DNA of 64,000 bases from UBA8079 sp965205535 (GTDB lineage Bacteria > Pseudomonadota > Alphaproteobacteria > UBA6615). Below the pieces are notes generated by a model that searched no databases, had not been told where the DNA came from, and saw nothing but the letters and a program-made list of their open reading frames with translations. The stretch is from the NCBI GenBank assembly GCA_965205535.1, contig CBDBHH010000005.1, positions 806,001-870,000 on the forward strand, written 5' to 3'. Position numbers and translations under genes: made by a program. Positions 7,263 to 17,737 of this stretch are shown piece by piece (position 1 is the first letter of the stretch; each line of letters starts with the position of its first letter).

Positions 7263-8657
7263 ATGACTTCCCCCCGCGACTGCCGCCCCTTTTTCGCACC
7301 CGAGAGCGTCGCTGTTGTCGGCGCAGGTGAACGCCTGACGAGTTCCGGCGGAGCGGTGTTGCGCAACCTGATCGCGTCGAACTACGCCGGGCGCATCGTG
7401 CCGGTGAACCCCAAGGGTGGCGAAATCCTCGGCCTGCCTGCCGCCACCTCACTGTCCGAACTCGACAGTCCGGCCGATCTGGCTGTCGTCGTAATCCGGC
7501 CGGATTTCATCCTCGACATCGTCGACGAGGCCGCGGCCACCGGCCACAAGAACCTGATGATCCTTCCCGGCGGCTTCCGCGAAGCCGGCGACGAAGGTGT
7601 CGCCCGCGAGGCCGAGCTGCTGCGCAAGGCCGACGCCGCCGGCATCACCATCTTCGGGCCGAACTGCGCGGGCATCATCCATCTCGCCGAAGGCGCGCCC
7701 TTCGCCGCAACCTTCCTGCGCGACCTGCCGCCCGGCGGCGGCATCGCGGCGATCTCCCAATCGGGTGCGATCACCGAAGAGATCATCGCCAAGGCCAACA
7801 TCGATCGGCTGCCGGTCAGCACCGTCGTCTCGGTCGGTAATGCCATTCACCTCGAGGTAACCGATTATCTCGAGTATCTCGGCAACCAGGACAGCTGCAC
7901 TTGCGTGCTGCTCTATATCGAATCCATCGCCGACGCCGACCGGTTCCGCGAAGTCGCCCAGAAGGTCGCCGCAAAGAAGCCGGTGGTCGCGTTGATGGGC
8001 GGCGGCAGCGAACAGGGCGCGGCGGCCGTACGCAACCATACCGGCGGCACCGCCATGCCCAACGCCGAGATCGACGCCTATCTACGCGATTGTGGCGTGA
8101 TCCGTGTCCCGTCTGTCCGCCGCCTGCTTCTCGCAGCCAAGGGTTTCGGCCTGCACCCCCAGGGGATCGGCTCGCGCGTGCTGCTGCTGTCGAATTCCGG
8201 CGGCCCCGGGGTGATCACCACCGACCAGCTGCGCGCCGAGGGACTTGAGATGCCGGACCTGCCGGACGCCTATGCCTCCGCCCTGCGTGAGATGCTGCCC
8301 GGCGAGGCCGCCGTGGCAAACCCGATCGACCTGCTGGCCGATGCGCGCGAAGACCGGTTCGGCCCGGCTTTCGAAGGGGCGGTCGCCCAGGCCGGCGGTG
8401 CGTTCGACGCGATCCTGACGATCCATGTGGTGCCGTTCATGGTCGATGCGGGCCCGATCATCGACACGCTCTCGGGCCTGGCCGAAAACGCCGGGCTGCC
8501 CTGCTTCCACTCGATGATGGGAACCCTCGAACATCAGGAAGAATGGTTCACGAAGATGGAGACGGCAGGAGTCCCGACCTTCAACGATTCCGAATCCATG
8601 GCCGAGACCGCGGGAATACTGGCCCAGTACCCAAAACTCCGCGCGGCGCTCACCTAA
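7263..8657 (+). CDS. NDP-forming acyl-CoA synthetase, alpha-type subunit without ATP-grasp domain
   Basis: 464 residues: a CoA-binding Rossmann domain (about 8-130), then two succinyl-CoA-ligase-like flavodoxin domains. GPNCAG (132-137), SQSGA (165-169) and the probable phosphohistidine His259 in RNHTGGTA mark an NDP-forming (ADP or GDP) acid-CoA ligase. Full single-chain enzymes of this type run to about 700 residues with a C-terminal ATP-grasp domain; here that beta part is missing and no partner is encoded nearby. It may pair with a beta subunit outside the window. Its presence implies that an acid is activated to, or released from, a CoA thioester in this pathway. It ends nine bases from the convergent copper ATPase gene. 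Confidence 0.82.
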   Translation: MTSPRDCRPFFAPESVAVVGAGERLTSSGGAVLRNLIASNYAGRIVPVNPKGGEILGLPAATSLSELDSPADLAVVVIRPDFILDIVDEAAATGHKNLMILPGGFREAGDEGVAREAELLRKADAAGITIFGPNCAGIIHLAEGAPFAATFLRDLPPGGGIAAISQSGAITEEIIAKANIDRLPVSTVVSVGNAIHLEVTDYLEYLGNQDSCTCVLLYIESIADADRFREVAQKVAAKKPVVALMGGGSEQGAAAVRNHTGGTAMPNAEIDAYLRDCGVIRVPSVRRLLLAAKGFGLHPQGIGSRVLLLSNSGGPGVITTDQLRAEGLEMPDLPDAYASALREMLPGEAAVANPIDLLADAREDRFGPAFEGAVAQAGGAFDAILTIHVVPFMVDAGPIIDTLSGLAENAGLPCFHSMMGTLEHQEEWFTKMETAGVPTFNDSESMAETAGILAQYPKLRAALT

Positions 8658-8666
8658 ACAGGCGAA

Positions 8667-10967
<2,301 letters not shown>

Positions 10968-10968
10968 C

Positions 10969-11367
10969 TCATTCCCCCAAACGGCTGGCGAGATCATCGA
11001 TGATCGGACAGTCGGGCCTGTCGTCGCCGTGGCAGGTCTCGGCCAGTTCGACCAGGGTTGCACGCATCGCCTGCAGTTCAGTGATCTTCGCGTCGATGTC
11101 GGCGACCCGGTTAAGCGCAATCTCTTTCACGTCGGCGCTCTTGCGATCCGTATCGGCATACAGCGCGACGAGTGCGCGACAATCCTCGACGGAGAAGCCC
11201 AGGCCACGCGCGCGCGACAGAAAGCGCAGCATGTGCACGTCGCGCTCGGCATAGTTCCGGTAACCGTTGTCGCGGCGGCGCGCCGGCTCGACCAGCCCGA
11301 TATCCTCGTAATAGCGGATGGTTTTGGCGGGCAAGCCCGCCTGCTCGGCAGCTTCACTAATGTTCAT
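10969..11367 (-). CDS. cueR: CueR-type copper-responsive MerR regulator
   Basis: 132 residues. The N-terminal winged helix (MNISEAAEQAGLPAKTIRYYEDIGL) is typical of MerR proteins, followed by the dimerisation helix. Cys112 and Cys120 (C-X7-C, CHGDDRPDC) are the Cu(I)/Ag(I)/Au(I) ligands of CueR. It would bend the promoter at 11402-11432 and switch on itself and the ATPase gene, which begins one base after its stop. The start is set at the conserved MNISEAA. Confidence 0.92.
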   Translation of the reverse strand: MNISEAAEQAGLPAKTIRYYEDIGLVEPARRRDNGYRNYAERDVHMLRFLSRARGLGFSVEDCRALVALYADTDRKSADVKEIALNRVADIDAKITELQAMRATLVELAETCHGDDRPDCPIIDDLASRLGE

Positions 11368-11401
11368 CGTCCGTCTCCAGCCGTTCCGGGGTGACAGGAT
11401 G

Positions 11402-11432
11402 AACATAGACCTTCCAGCAACTGGAAGGTCAA
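11402..11432 (-). promoter_or_regulatory. CueR-controlled promoter and operator
   Basis: Read on the minus strand, a -35 box TTGACC (11427-11432) and a -10 box TATGTT (11402-11407) are separated by exactly 19 bases, the stretched spacer that MerR-family activators correct. The spacer region holds a perfect palindrome, 11409-11429: half-sites ACCTTCCAG and CTGGAAGGT around CAA, which is the standard CueR operator. It lies about 35 bases upstream of cueR and so drives cueR-copA. Confidence 0.92.
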
Positions 11433-11443
11433 GTGCAAGGCGG

Positions 11444-12304
11444 TTATTCGTGTGCGCGGACCGGGATCGACATCTCGCCCACCCCGTCGATCCAGGCATG
11501 CATCACGTCGCCCGGCTCGACCGGGCCGACCCCCTCCGGGGTGCCGGTCATGATGACGTCGCCGGGATACAGCGTCATAAAGGCGGACGCATACGCGATC
11601 AGGCGCGGGATATCGAAAATCAACTGATCCGTGTTCGATCTCTGGCGGACCTCGTCATTGACCTTGATCTCGAAATCCAGATGCCCAGGATCATCGACCT
11701 CATCGGCCGTCACGAGCCACGGCCCGAGCACGGAGTAGCTGTCGATCCCCTTGCGCAGGCTGCGGTCTTCGGTGCCGCGCACGGTCATGTCGAGGCCGAT
11801 CGAATAGGCGCAGATATGGCGCATCGCATCGGCCTCCGCGATGTCGGAACCGCCCTCGCCGATGATCACCGCCAATTCGACCTCGTGATCGTTGCGCCGG
11901 TCAGTGAAGCGCAGCGCGACCCCCTCACCCGGCCCGACCAGCGAACTGTTGGCCTTCATGAACAGGCCGTAGGTGTCGATCGTCTTGATCTCCCGGCCCA
12001 GGTTGATCTCCGCGTCCGCCACCGCCTCCTGGTGGTGTTTGTGATAGTTCACCGGTGCGCCGATGATCTTGCTCGGATTCGCGACCGGGCTTTTCAGGAC
12101 CACCGAACCGATCGGGACCGGCTGGGAGTCGCCCGCGGCATGCTCGATCGCCGGGCGCAAGGCATCCAGGTTGGCGATCAGATGATCGCCATGGGGGATC
12201 GGCCATGTCAGGGGTGGCAGCTTGTCCAAGGCCGCCGTGGCGTCAAACACCTGGCCGTCGAGCACAAGCCCGAGCTGGTCGTCGTTAAAGCGGCAAAGTC
12301 GCAT
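11444..12304 (-). CDS. Fumarylacetoacetate hydrolase-family protein (possible fumarylpyruvate/maleylpyruvate hydrolase)
   Basis: 286 residues with the FAH fold. The acidic metal site is visible as NDHEVELAVIIGEGG, and the conserved end MTGTPEGVGPVEPGD is present. Members cleave C-C bonds in acylpyruvates or isomerise 2-hydroxyhepta-dienedioates, using a divalent metal. Given the gentisate-dioxygenase-like gene nearby, hydrolysis of maleylpyruvate or fumarylpyruvate is a reasonable guess. No glutathione-dependent isomerase gene is in view. It follows an SDR gene by 15 bases on the same strand, so the two form an operon, separated from the plus-strand cluster by the copper genes. Confidence 0.85.
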   Translation of the reverse strand: MRLCRFNDDQLGLVLDGQVFDATAALDKLPPLTWPIPHGDHLIANLDALRPAIEHAAGDSQPVPIGSVVLKSPVANPSKIIGAPVNYHKHHQEAVADAEINLGREIKTIDTYGLFMKANSSLVGPGEGVALRFTDRRNDHEVELAVIIGEGGSDIAEADAMRHICAYSIGLDMTVRGTEDRSLRKGIDSYSVLGPWLVTADEVDDPGHLDFEIKVNDEVRQRSNTDQLIFDIPRLIAYASAFMTLYPGDVIMTGTPEGVGPVEPGDVMHAWIDGVGEMSIPVRAHE

Positions 12305-12319
12305 GTCGCAGCACTCCGG

Positions 12320-13090
12320 CTAGATAAAGGCGGCGCCGCCATCGACGCACAGGGATTGGCCGGTCATGAAGCCCGATGCCGGGGACGACAGAAACAGGAG
12401 GGTGCCGACCATATCCATGGGCTCCTGCTGACGCTTGAGCGACTGGTGGCTGATGATGGCCGCGCGCCCGGCGTCGTTGCGGCCGGCATTCTCGATCTCG
12501 GTCTCGATCACGCCCGGCAGCACCGCGTTGACAGCGATGTTCGCATCGCCCAGCTCGCGGGCCATGCAGCGGGTCATGCCGATCAGCGCCGACTTGGAGG
12601 TCACATAATGGGTGAAGCCGGGGATTCCCTGGGGCACGGTCGAGGACGAAATGTTGATGATCCGCCCGCCGCCGGCCTCGCGCATGGGCCCCGCGACCGC
12701 GCTTGCGCAAATGAAGCAGCCGGTGATGTTCACATCCATCACCGCGCGCCACTCGTCGAGGTCGATCTCCCAGAAGGGCTGCCGGCCCAGGGTCACGAAG
12801 ATGGCGGCGTTGTTGATCAGCACATCGATCCGTCCGAAGCGATCGAGCGTGGCGGCGACGGCGGCCTTGACCGCGGCCGGGTCGGTGACGTCGGTCTGGA
12901 CCGCCAGCGCCTCGCCCCCCGCCGCCTCGATCTCGCCGGCGACCGCGTCACCCTTCGTGCCGTTGATTTCCGCGATCACGGGGATCGCACCGGCCTCGGC
13001 AAATTTGAGCGCATAGGCGCGGCCGATACCCTGGCCCGCACCGGTGATCATCACGACGCGGCCTTCGACGGACGCAGATGTATCGGTCAT
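12320..13090 (-). CDS. SDR-family oxidoreductase
   Basis: 256 residues, the classical SDR length. Cofactor motif GAGQGIG at about 17-23, NNAA near residue 92, catalytic Ser in INISSSTVPQ and YVTSK for the Tyr-x-x-x-Lys pair. An Asp-less, Glu-containing segment after the second strand (VIAEINGTKGD) leaves the NAD versus NADP preference open. It is the first gene of a two-gene unit with the FAH-family hydrolase and could oxidise a dihydrodiol or hydroxy intermediate of the aromatic pathway. Substrate unknown. Confidence 0.85.
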   Translation of the reverse strand: MTDTSASVEGRVVMITGAGQGIGRAYALKFAEAGAIPVIAEINGTKGDAVAGEIEAAGGEALAVQTDVTDPAAVKAAVAATLDRFGRIDVLINNAAIFVTLGRQPFWEIDLDEWRAVMDVNITGCFICASAVAGPMREAGGGRIINISSSTVPQGIPGFTHYVTSKSALIGMTRCMARELGDANIAVNAVLPGVIETEIENAGRNDAGRAAIISHQSLKRQQEPMDMVGTLLFLSSPASGFMTGQSLCVDGGAAFI

Positions 13091-13156
13091 GCTCGGTTCT
13101 CCCCGGAAACAAGAATGTTGTTCCGGGGAGTGTAGCGCCTTAAGCGACGGAAATAA

Positions 13157-13768
13157 TCAACTGCTGACGGGCACCAGCGGGGCGGTTGAGAACAGGACCC
13201 CGAACGCCTTGCACCAGACGACAACACTGGCGAAACCCGCCAGGTCGGTGCCCGGGGCGATCGTGTAGTTCTGGTTACCGATGTCGCCCTTGAGCGCGCC
13301 CAAATCGACATAGCTCCCGTCCGTCACATCCGAAGAGGATTGAGGGCCGGGATGACGGACCAGAAACACATGCAGGTCCGGCCCGTTGGTCACATCGAGA
13401 TTTTCCAGCCGCAACACATGGTTGCCGTCGGCGAGGCGATACAGGCCGGCATCGCCGCTGCCCTTGTGTACCGAGTCCGCATCGCGGAACGCCCCGGCGG
13501 CGAGCGCGACGGGCGCACCGGGTGTCATCATGTCGTCCTTGGCATCGCTCATCGACTTGTCAGGCATGCCGCGCGCGGCCTCAAGAACCTCATCGGCCAT
13601 CGAGGCTTTCTTGTCGTCCGACATCTGCGCCAGCGCCTCTGGCGTCGGTACACCGGGGAACTGTTCATCCACGACCTCGTCGATAAACAGCGGAGAGACC
13701 AGGATCCAGGCAGCGACGGCGGTAACAACCAGCGAGATGCCGAACCCGTAAACAAATGCACGTTTCAT
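13157..13768 (-). CDS. Membrane-anchored DM13-domain protein
   Basis: 203 residues. A signal-anchor helix (about 6-27) is followed by a linker and a C-terminal DM13 domain (about 85-200) with the pattern GLYRLADGNHVLRLENLDV, LHVFLV and VVWCKAFGVLFSTA. The single conserved Cys in VVWCKAF is the residue thought to serve redox chemistry in this family. The protein is probably periplasmic, facing out from the inner membrane. It stands alone between an SDR gene and a PQQ dehydrogenase gene on the same strand; a redox link to the latter is possible but unproven. Confidence 0.82.
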   Translation of the reverse strand: MKRAFVYGFGISLVVTAVAAWILVSPLFIDEVVDEQFPGVPTPEALAQMSDDKKASMADEVLEAARGMPDKSMSDAKDDMMTPGAPVALAAGAFRDADSVHKGSGDAGLYRLADGNHVLRLENLDVTNGPDLHVFLVRHPGPQSSSDVTDGSYVDLGALKGDIGNQNYTIAPGTDLAGFASVVVWCKAFGVLFSTAPLVPVSS

Positions 13769-13862
13769 AGGGGAAAAGCCTTTCGATCAACCGCGTATGG
13801 TTTCTGCGACATGCCGTTTCCGGAGTGCCGCAGCTATATTGTGAACACCCGGCGGGTGAACT

Positions 13863-15008
13863 CTATTCCGACACAGGCTGCAGGCGAACCAACTGCCCGT
13901 CGCTTTCGTCGGTCAGAACATAGATCATTCCATCCGGTCCCTGCCGCACGTCGCGAACACGCCCGAATTCTTTCTCGATAAGCCGCTCCTCCGACACAAC
14001 CCGCGTGCCATCGAGCACAAGCCGCGCCAGATACCGGAACTTCAGCGAACCAACGAACAAATTTCCACGCCAGCGCGGAAATGCATCTCCGTCATAGAAC
14101 ATCATGCCCGAGGGCGCGATCGACGGTGTCCAGTGGTGCAGCGGCGGTTCCATGCCATCCTTGAAAACCCCATCGCCGATCGGAAACCCTGCATAGCTGC
14201 GCCCGAAGGTGACAACCGGCCAGCCATAGTTCGCACCACCGGTCAGGCGGTTTATCTCATCGCCACCCTTGGGCCCGTGTTCGTGCACCCAGATCTCGTC
14301 ACGGGTCGGATGCCGGATCATGCCCTGGGGGTTGCGGTGCCCATAGGTGAAGATCGACGCCAGCGCGTCGTCGCGGCCGACGAACGGATTATCGGCCGGC
14401 ACCGAGCCATCATCGTTCAGGCGCAGCACCGTGCCGTTGTGGTTTTTCGGGTTCTGGGCCTGGTTCGCGTTGCCACGTTCACCGGCACTCACATAGATCT
14501 TGCCATCTGAGCCAAAGGCAATCCGGGAGCCAAAATGAACGCTGCCCGACCCCGGGTTGCTGGCAACAAATACAGTTTCGAGATCACGCAAAGCCCCGCC
14601 ATCGAGCCGCGCCCGGCTCACAGCGGTGCGCGCGCTACCGTCATGGGGAATGGCATAAGACATGTAGATCCAGCCATTCGTCGCATAGTCGGGATGTAGG
14701 ACAACGTCCAGAAGCCCGCCCTGGCCTCGTGCCGCCACCTCGGGCACACCGGAAACCGGTGGGGAAAGTCCCTTGCCGCTTTCAAAGACGCGCAGACGGC
14801 CGGGTCGTTCGGTTACCAGCATGCGTCCGTCAGGAAGGAATGCCAGCCCCCAGGGATTTTGCAATCCATCCGCCAGCACCACTGCTTCGAACCGCTGCAC
14901 CTGGGACTGAATCACATCCGCATGCACCGAAACCGGTGAAACGGCACCGGCGACGGTTGCAAACCCATACAGCCCCGCGACGACAGCCAAATGTCTCCAC
15001 TTTTCCAT
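13863..15008 (-). CDS. PQQ-dependent sugar dehydrogenase (soluble aldose dehydrogenase family)
   Basis: 381 residues: a signal peptide (1-29, ending about SVHA), then a six-bladed beta-propeller of the soluble glucose/aldose dehydrogenase type. Landmarks are NPWGLAFLPDGRMLVTERPG, the catalytic-His strand around VVLHPDYATNGWIYMSYA, and FTYGHRNPQGM with HEHGPKGGDEIN for calcium and PQQ. It would oxidise sugars in the periplasm. The start at 15008 is preferred over one seven codons upstream because GGAGG lies seven bases before it. Confidence 0.9.
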   Translation of the reverse strand: MEKWRHLAVVAGLYGFATVAGAVSPVSVHADVIQSQVQRFEAVVLADGLQNPWGLAFLPDGRMLVTERPGRLRVFESGKGLSPPVSGVPEVAARGQGGLLDVVLHPDYATNGWIYMSYAIPHDGSARTAVSRARLDGGALRDLETVFVASNPGSGSVHFGSRIAFGSDGKIYVSAGERGNANQAQNPKNHNGTVLRLNDDGSVPADNPFVGRDDALASIFTYGHRNPQGMIRHPTRDEIWVHEHGPKGGDEINRLTGGANYGWPVVTFGRSYAGFPIGDGVFKDGMEPPLHHWTPSIAPSGMMFYDGDAFPRWRGNLFVGSLKFRYLARLVLDGTRVVSEERLIEKEFGRVRDVRQGPDGMIYVLTDESDGQLVRLQPVSE

Positions 15009-15202
15009 TCTGCCTCCAATGTCGACCAACTGAAAATGGGGACGACGGATCGCACAGGCAAGCCTGCAATCGACGATTTCGGACGTCGCCAGAATGCAGA
15101 ACCCGCAACGCCATGTTACCGCCAGTGCTTACCAACGCGAGTGATAGGATTCCCTGAAAGACCCGCTCGAACGGTCATTTACCCGCCACGGAGATCCGTA
15201 TC

Positions 15203-15640
15203 GTGCCGTTGCCTGAAGGACAAATGGTCCAGCTCATGCTGATTACCGACGACGACACGCTCGCCGACAGCTTCGTTGAGGACCTTGCCGACCGCGACAC
15301 CCAGAACCCGATCTTGCGCGTTCACACGTTCAGCGAAGGCATCGAACAGCTGTCCGGCGGTGCAAATGGGAAGTCGCCACACATCGTCATTCTGGATTTG
15401 CGCAACGCCGTACGCGAGGGCGCGCGGTTTCTGAACGAGGTACACAACCTGCGCCCGTTCAGTGAGCCGGTCATTTTCATCATCGGAGCCGGCGACAACG
15501 AGGCAGAAATCCTGAAGGGAAACGAGCGCTTCATCGCGGGACAATTGCCCGAAACGGGGGCCGGTGCGGCCTTCGTCGAGTGGGCCGTGTCGATGCTGTC
15601 GTCAAACTGGTCGTTCGAGAAAACCCGGTCAGAGTATTAG
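15203..15640 (+). CDS. Receiver-like single-domain protein, degenerate
   Basis: About 145 residues with the alternating strand/helix pattern of a response-regulator receiver. Acidic residues (ITDDDT) and the phospho-acceptor Asp in VILDLRN are present. The conserved Lys that normally follows strand five is absent: the region reads FIAGQLPETGA. It may therefore signal in an unusual way or work as a partner. Two starts compete: the GTG at 15203 (GGAG nine bases before) and an ATG at 15224 (AGGA three bases before). It converges with the hybrid kinase gene, whose stop is 26 bases away. Confidence 0.72.
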   Translation: MPLPEGQMVQLMLITDDDTLADSFVEDLADRDTQNPILRVHTFSEGIEQLSGGANGKSPHIVILDLRNAVREGARFLNEVHNLRPFSEPVIFIIGAGDNEAEILKGNERFIAGQLPETGAGAAFVEWAVSMLSSNWSFEKTRSEY

Positions 15641-15666
15641 CGCGCGGCCGATCCCGGTTTGCGTTA

Positions 15667-17186
15667 TCAGGCGCGGACTATTTTTAGCCTGTCGGATACA
15701 TCGGCCAGAACGCGATCGCGCGGCAGCGTGACACTGACAGTGGTACCCACGCCGGGGGCGCTGCGGAGCCGGACAAACCCACCATGCATTTCCACGAGAC
15801 GTTTGGTGAGCGCCAGGCCGAGCCCGGTGCCGGCAACCTTGCTGCGTTGGTAGGGATCCCCCACCTGGGAATAGGCATCGAAGATTGTCGGTATATCGCC
15901 CGGTTCGATCCCCACACCGTTGTCTTCAATATCGATCACGACCGTTCCCATCGTGCCAGGCCGCAACCTCACGTCAATGCGGCCGCCATCCGGTGTGAAC
16001 TTGATCGCGTTCGAAAGAAGATTGACCGCCACCTGCGTGATCTGACGTTCACCACCAAGCAAGTGGCATTCACCGAACTCGAACATCGTTACGATCCGCA
16101 GGGTTTTCTCCGCGACCAGCGGGGACACGAGGCTGATCGAATCACGAAGCGTCCCAACCAGATCGAATGCCGTCTCGGAAAACTCGTAGCGACCCGATTC
16201 AGCCTTCGACAGATCGAGCAGATCATTGATCAGGGAAAGAAGATGATGGCCCGATCGATGAATGTCTCCGGCATAGCCCAGATATTGCGGATTGCCGATG
16301 CCACCGAATGTCTCTTCCTTCATCACTTCCGAGAATCCGATGATTGAATTGAGCGGCGTGCGCAGTTCATGGCTCATATTCGCGAGAAAGCGCGATTTCA
16401 TGTCATTGGCTGTTTCTGCCGCCTGCTGCGCAGTCCGCAGATCGCGCTCCGCGCGCTTGCGCTCCGTAATATCACGCAGGGAAGCCAGCCTCGCGGGTCG
16501 GTTGTCCCATCGGGTTTCGACAACGCGAACCTCGGCGATGCGCTCATCGCCAGCCTGATTCGGCAAAACAATTTCAACCGGCGCCTCTCCCTCCAGCGGC
16601 AAGCCAGACAATTCACCTACGGCCGATGCGAAATCCCGCTCGAACAGTTTTTCCGCCGCCGGATTGACGAACAGCACACAACCCTCGAGATCGGAGACGA
16701 CAACGGCATCCGTGAGATCCGAAACCAGGTTCACAAAGCGTGCATTCGCCGCCGCCAGTTCATCGACGCTGTGCTGCAGCGCCTGATTCAAAGACTGGCG
16801 CTCGAGACTGTGCGCAATCACGCGCTCAAGTGACGCCGACGTGACCGAGGCCTTATCGACGAAATCCTGAGCGCCACGGCGAATGGCTTCGATCGCCGTC
16901 CGGCGCGCCTCGCCGCCGGTCAGGACGATCACCGGCGACGCCTGTGCACCCGACAGAATACGATCGACGGTCTCCAGACCCGAACTGTCTGGCAGCTCAA
17001 GGTCACAAAGAATCAGTGCGTAACTTCAGCCCGCAACAACGCTTCTGCATCCGCGATACTCGAAGCGACACGGGATTCGACCTGCGTGTCCTCAAACCGA
17101 CTCATCATCTGCTGGATGAGTACGGCATCGCCCGGATTGTCTTCGACAATAAGGACTCTAATGGATGTTTCAGATAGCAGCGGCAT
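15667..17186 (-). pseudogene. Hybrid sensor histidine kinase (receiver-PAS-HisKA-HATPase), frameshifted in its receiver
   Basis: Two frames together encode one kinase. Frame 1 starts at 17186 (RVLIVEDNPGDAVLI, the start of a receiver) and stops at 17013-17015. Frame 2 resumes near 17022 with YALILCDLELPD (phospho-acceptor Asp), then VIVLTGGE and a Lys in FVDKAS. A PAS domain (about 155-245), a HisKA domain with SHELRTPLNSIIGFSEV and an HATPase domain (GTGLGLALTKRLVEMHGG) follow. Adding one base near 17022-17024 restores a single protein of about 506 residues. The break is a one-base deletion or a sequencing error; all active residues of the repaired protein look intact. If real, internal starts could still give a kinase without the receiver. 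Confidence 0.8.
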
Positions 17187-17281
17187 GCCGACAGTCAGTA
17201 TCCCTGATGGTGGTTGCGACCACTCAAAAGGTTAACGCCGCCATGGTTACCAGATGCTTAACGCGGTAGCGCTGCATGGGT

Positions 17282-17710
17282 CTAATGTTTGGGAGGGAAC
17301 TTAACGACGGAGAGCCAGAAATCGTTGAGTGCCCGCATCGCCTGGCGAAAACTATCCATATCGAGCGGTTTCACGATGTAGCAGTTCGCGCTCAACTCAT
17401 AGCTCGCCCGAATATCATCCTCGTTCTCCGATGTGCTCAACACTGCCACGGGAATCTTGTGCCATTCGGGGTGATTCTTGATTTCGCGAAGAACTTCGCG
17501 CCCATCCATCACCGGCAAGTTGAGATCCAGCAAGATCAGGTCAGGCACCGGCGCGTCGACGTAACTCCCGTCTCGTCCGAGAAATTCGAGTGCCGCACCA
17601 CCGTCATTGACGACGTGAAGTTCTCCCGGGGCATCGAGGCCCATCAGCGCCTCGCGGACCAGCATCACGTCACCGGGGCTGTCCTCCACGAGTAGAATAT
17701 CGGGTTCCAT
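17282..17710 (-). CDS. Rcp1-like single-domain response regulator
   Basis: 142 residues, a complete receiver: acidic pair in LLVEDSPGD, phospho-acceptor Asp in LILLDLNLPVMDG, Thr/Ser in AVLSTSE and Lys in CYIVKPLD. There is no output domain. The sequence type (EDSPGDVMLVREAL, DFWLSVVKFP) is that of the Rcp1/CheY-like regulators that partner phytochrome-type and multi-PAS kinases. It lies 27 bases downstream of the six-PAS kinase gene on the same strand, so that kinase is its likely phosphodonor. The start at 17710 has AAGAGG nine bases before it; upstream ATG and GTG codons in frame are alternatives. Confidence 0.88.
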   Translation of the reverse strand: MEPDILLVEDSPGDVMLVREALMGLDAPGELHVVNDGGAALEFLGRDGSYVDAPVPDLILLDLNLPVMDGREVLREIKNHPEWHKIPVAVLSTSENEDDIRASYELSANCYIVKPLDMDSFRQAMRALNDFWLSVVKFPPKH

Positions 17711-17737
17711 GTTTGACATCCTCTTAGTCACTCCACG

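Noticed and set aside
11318..13135. 605-codon plus-strand open frame opposite the FAH and SDR genes
   Set aside because: Both minus-strand genes have full catalytic motifs; the long frame is an antisense artefact of high GC content.
17013..17028. UGA codons in the receiver of the hybrid kinase as recoded Sec
   Set aside because: Reading through either UGA does not restore the receiver; the halves are in different frames, so a frameshift is required.
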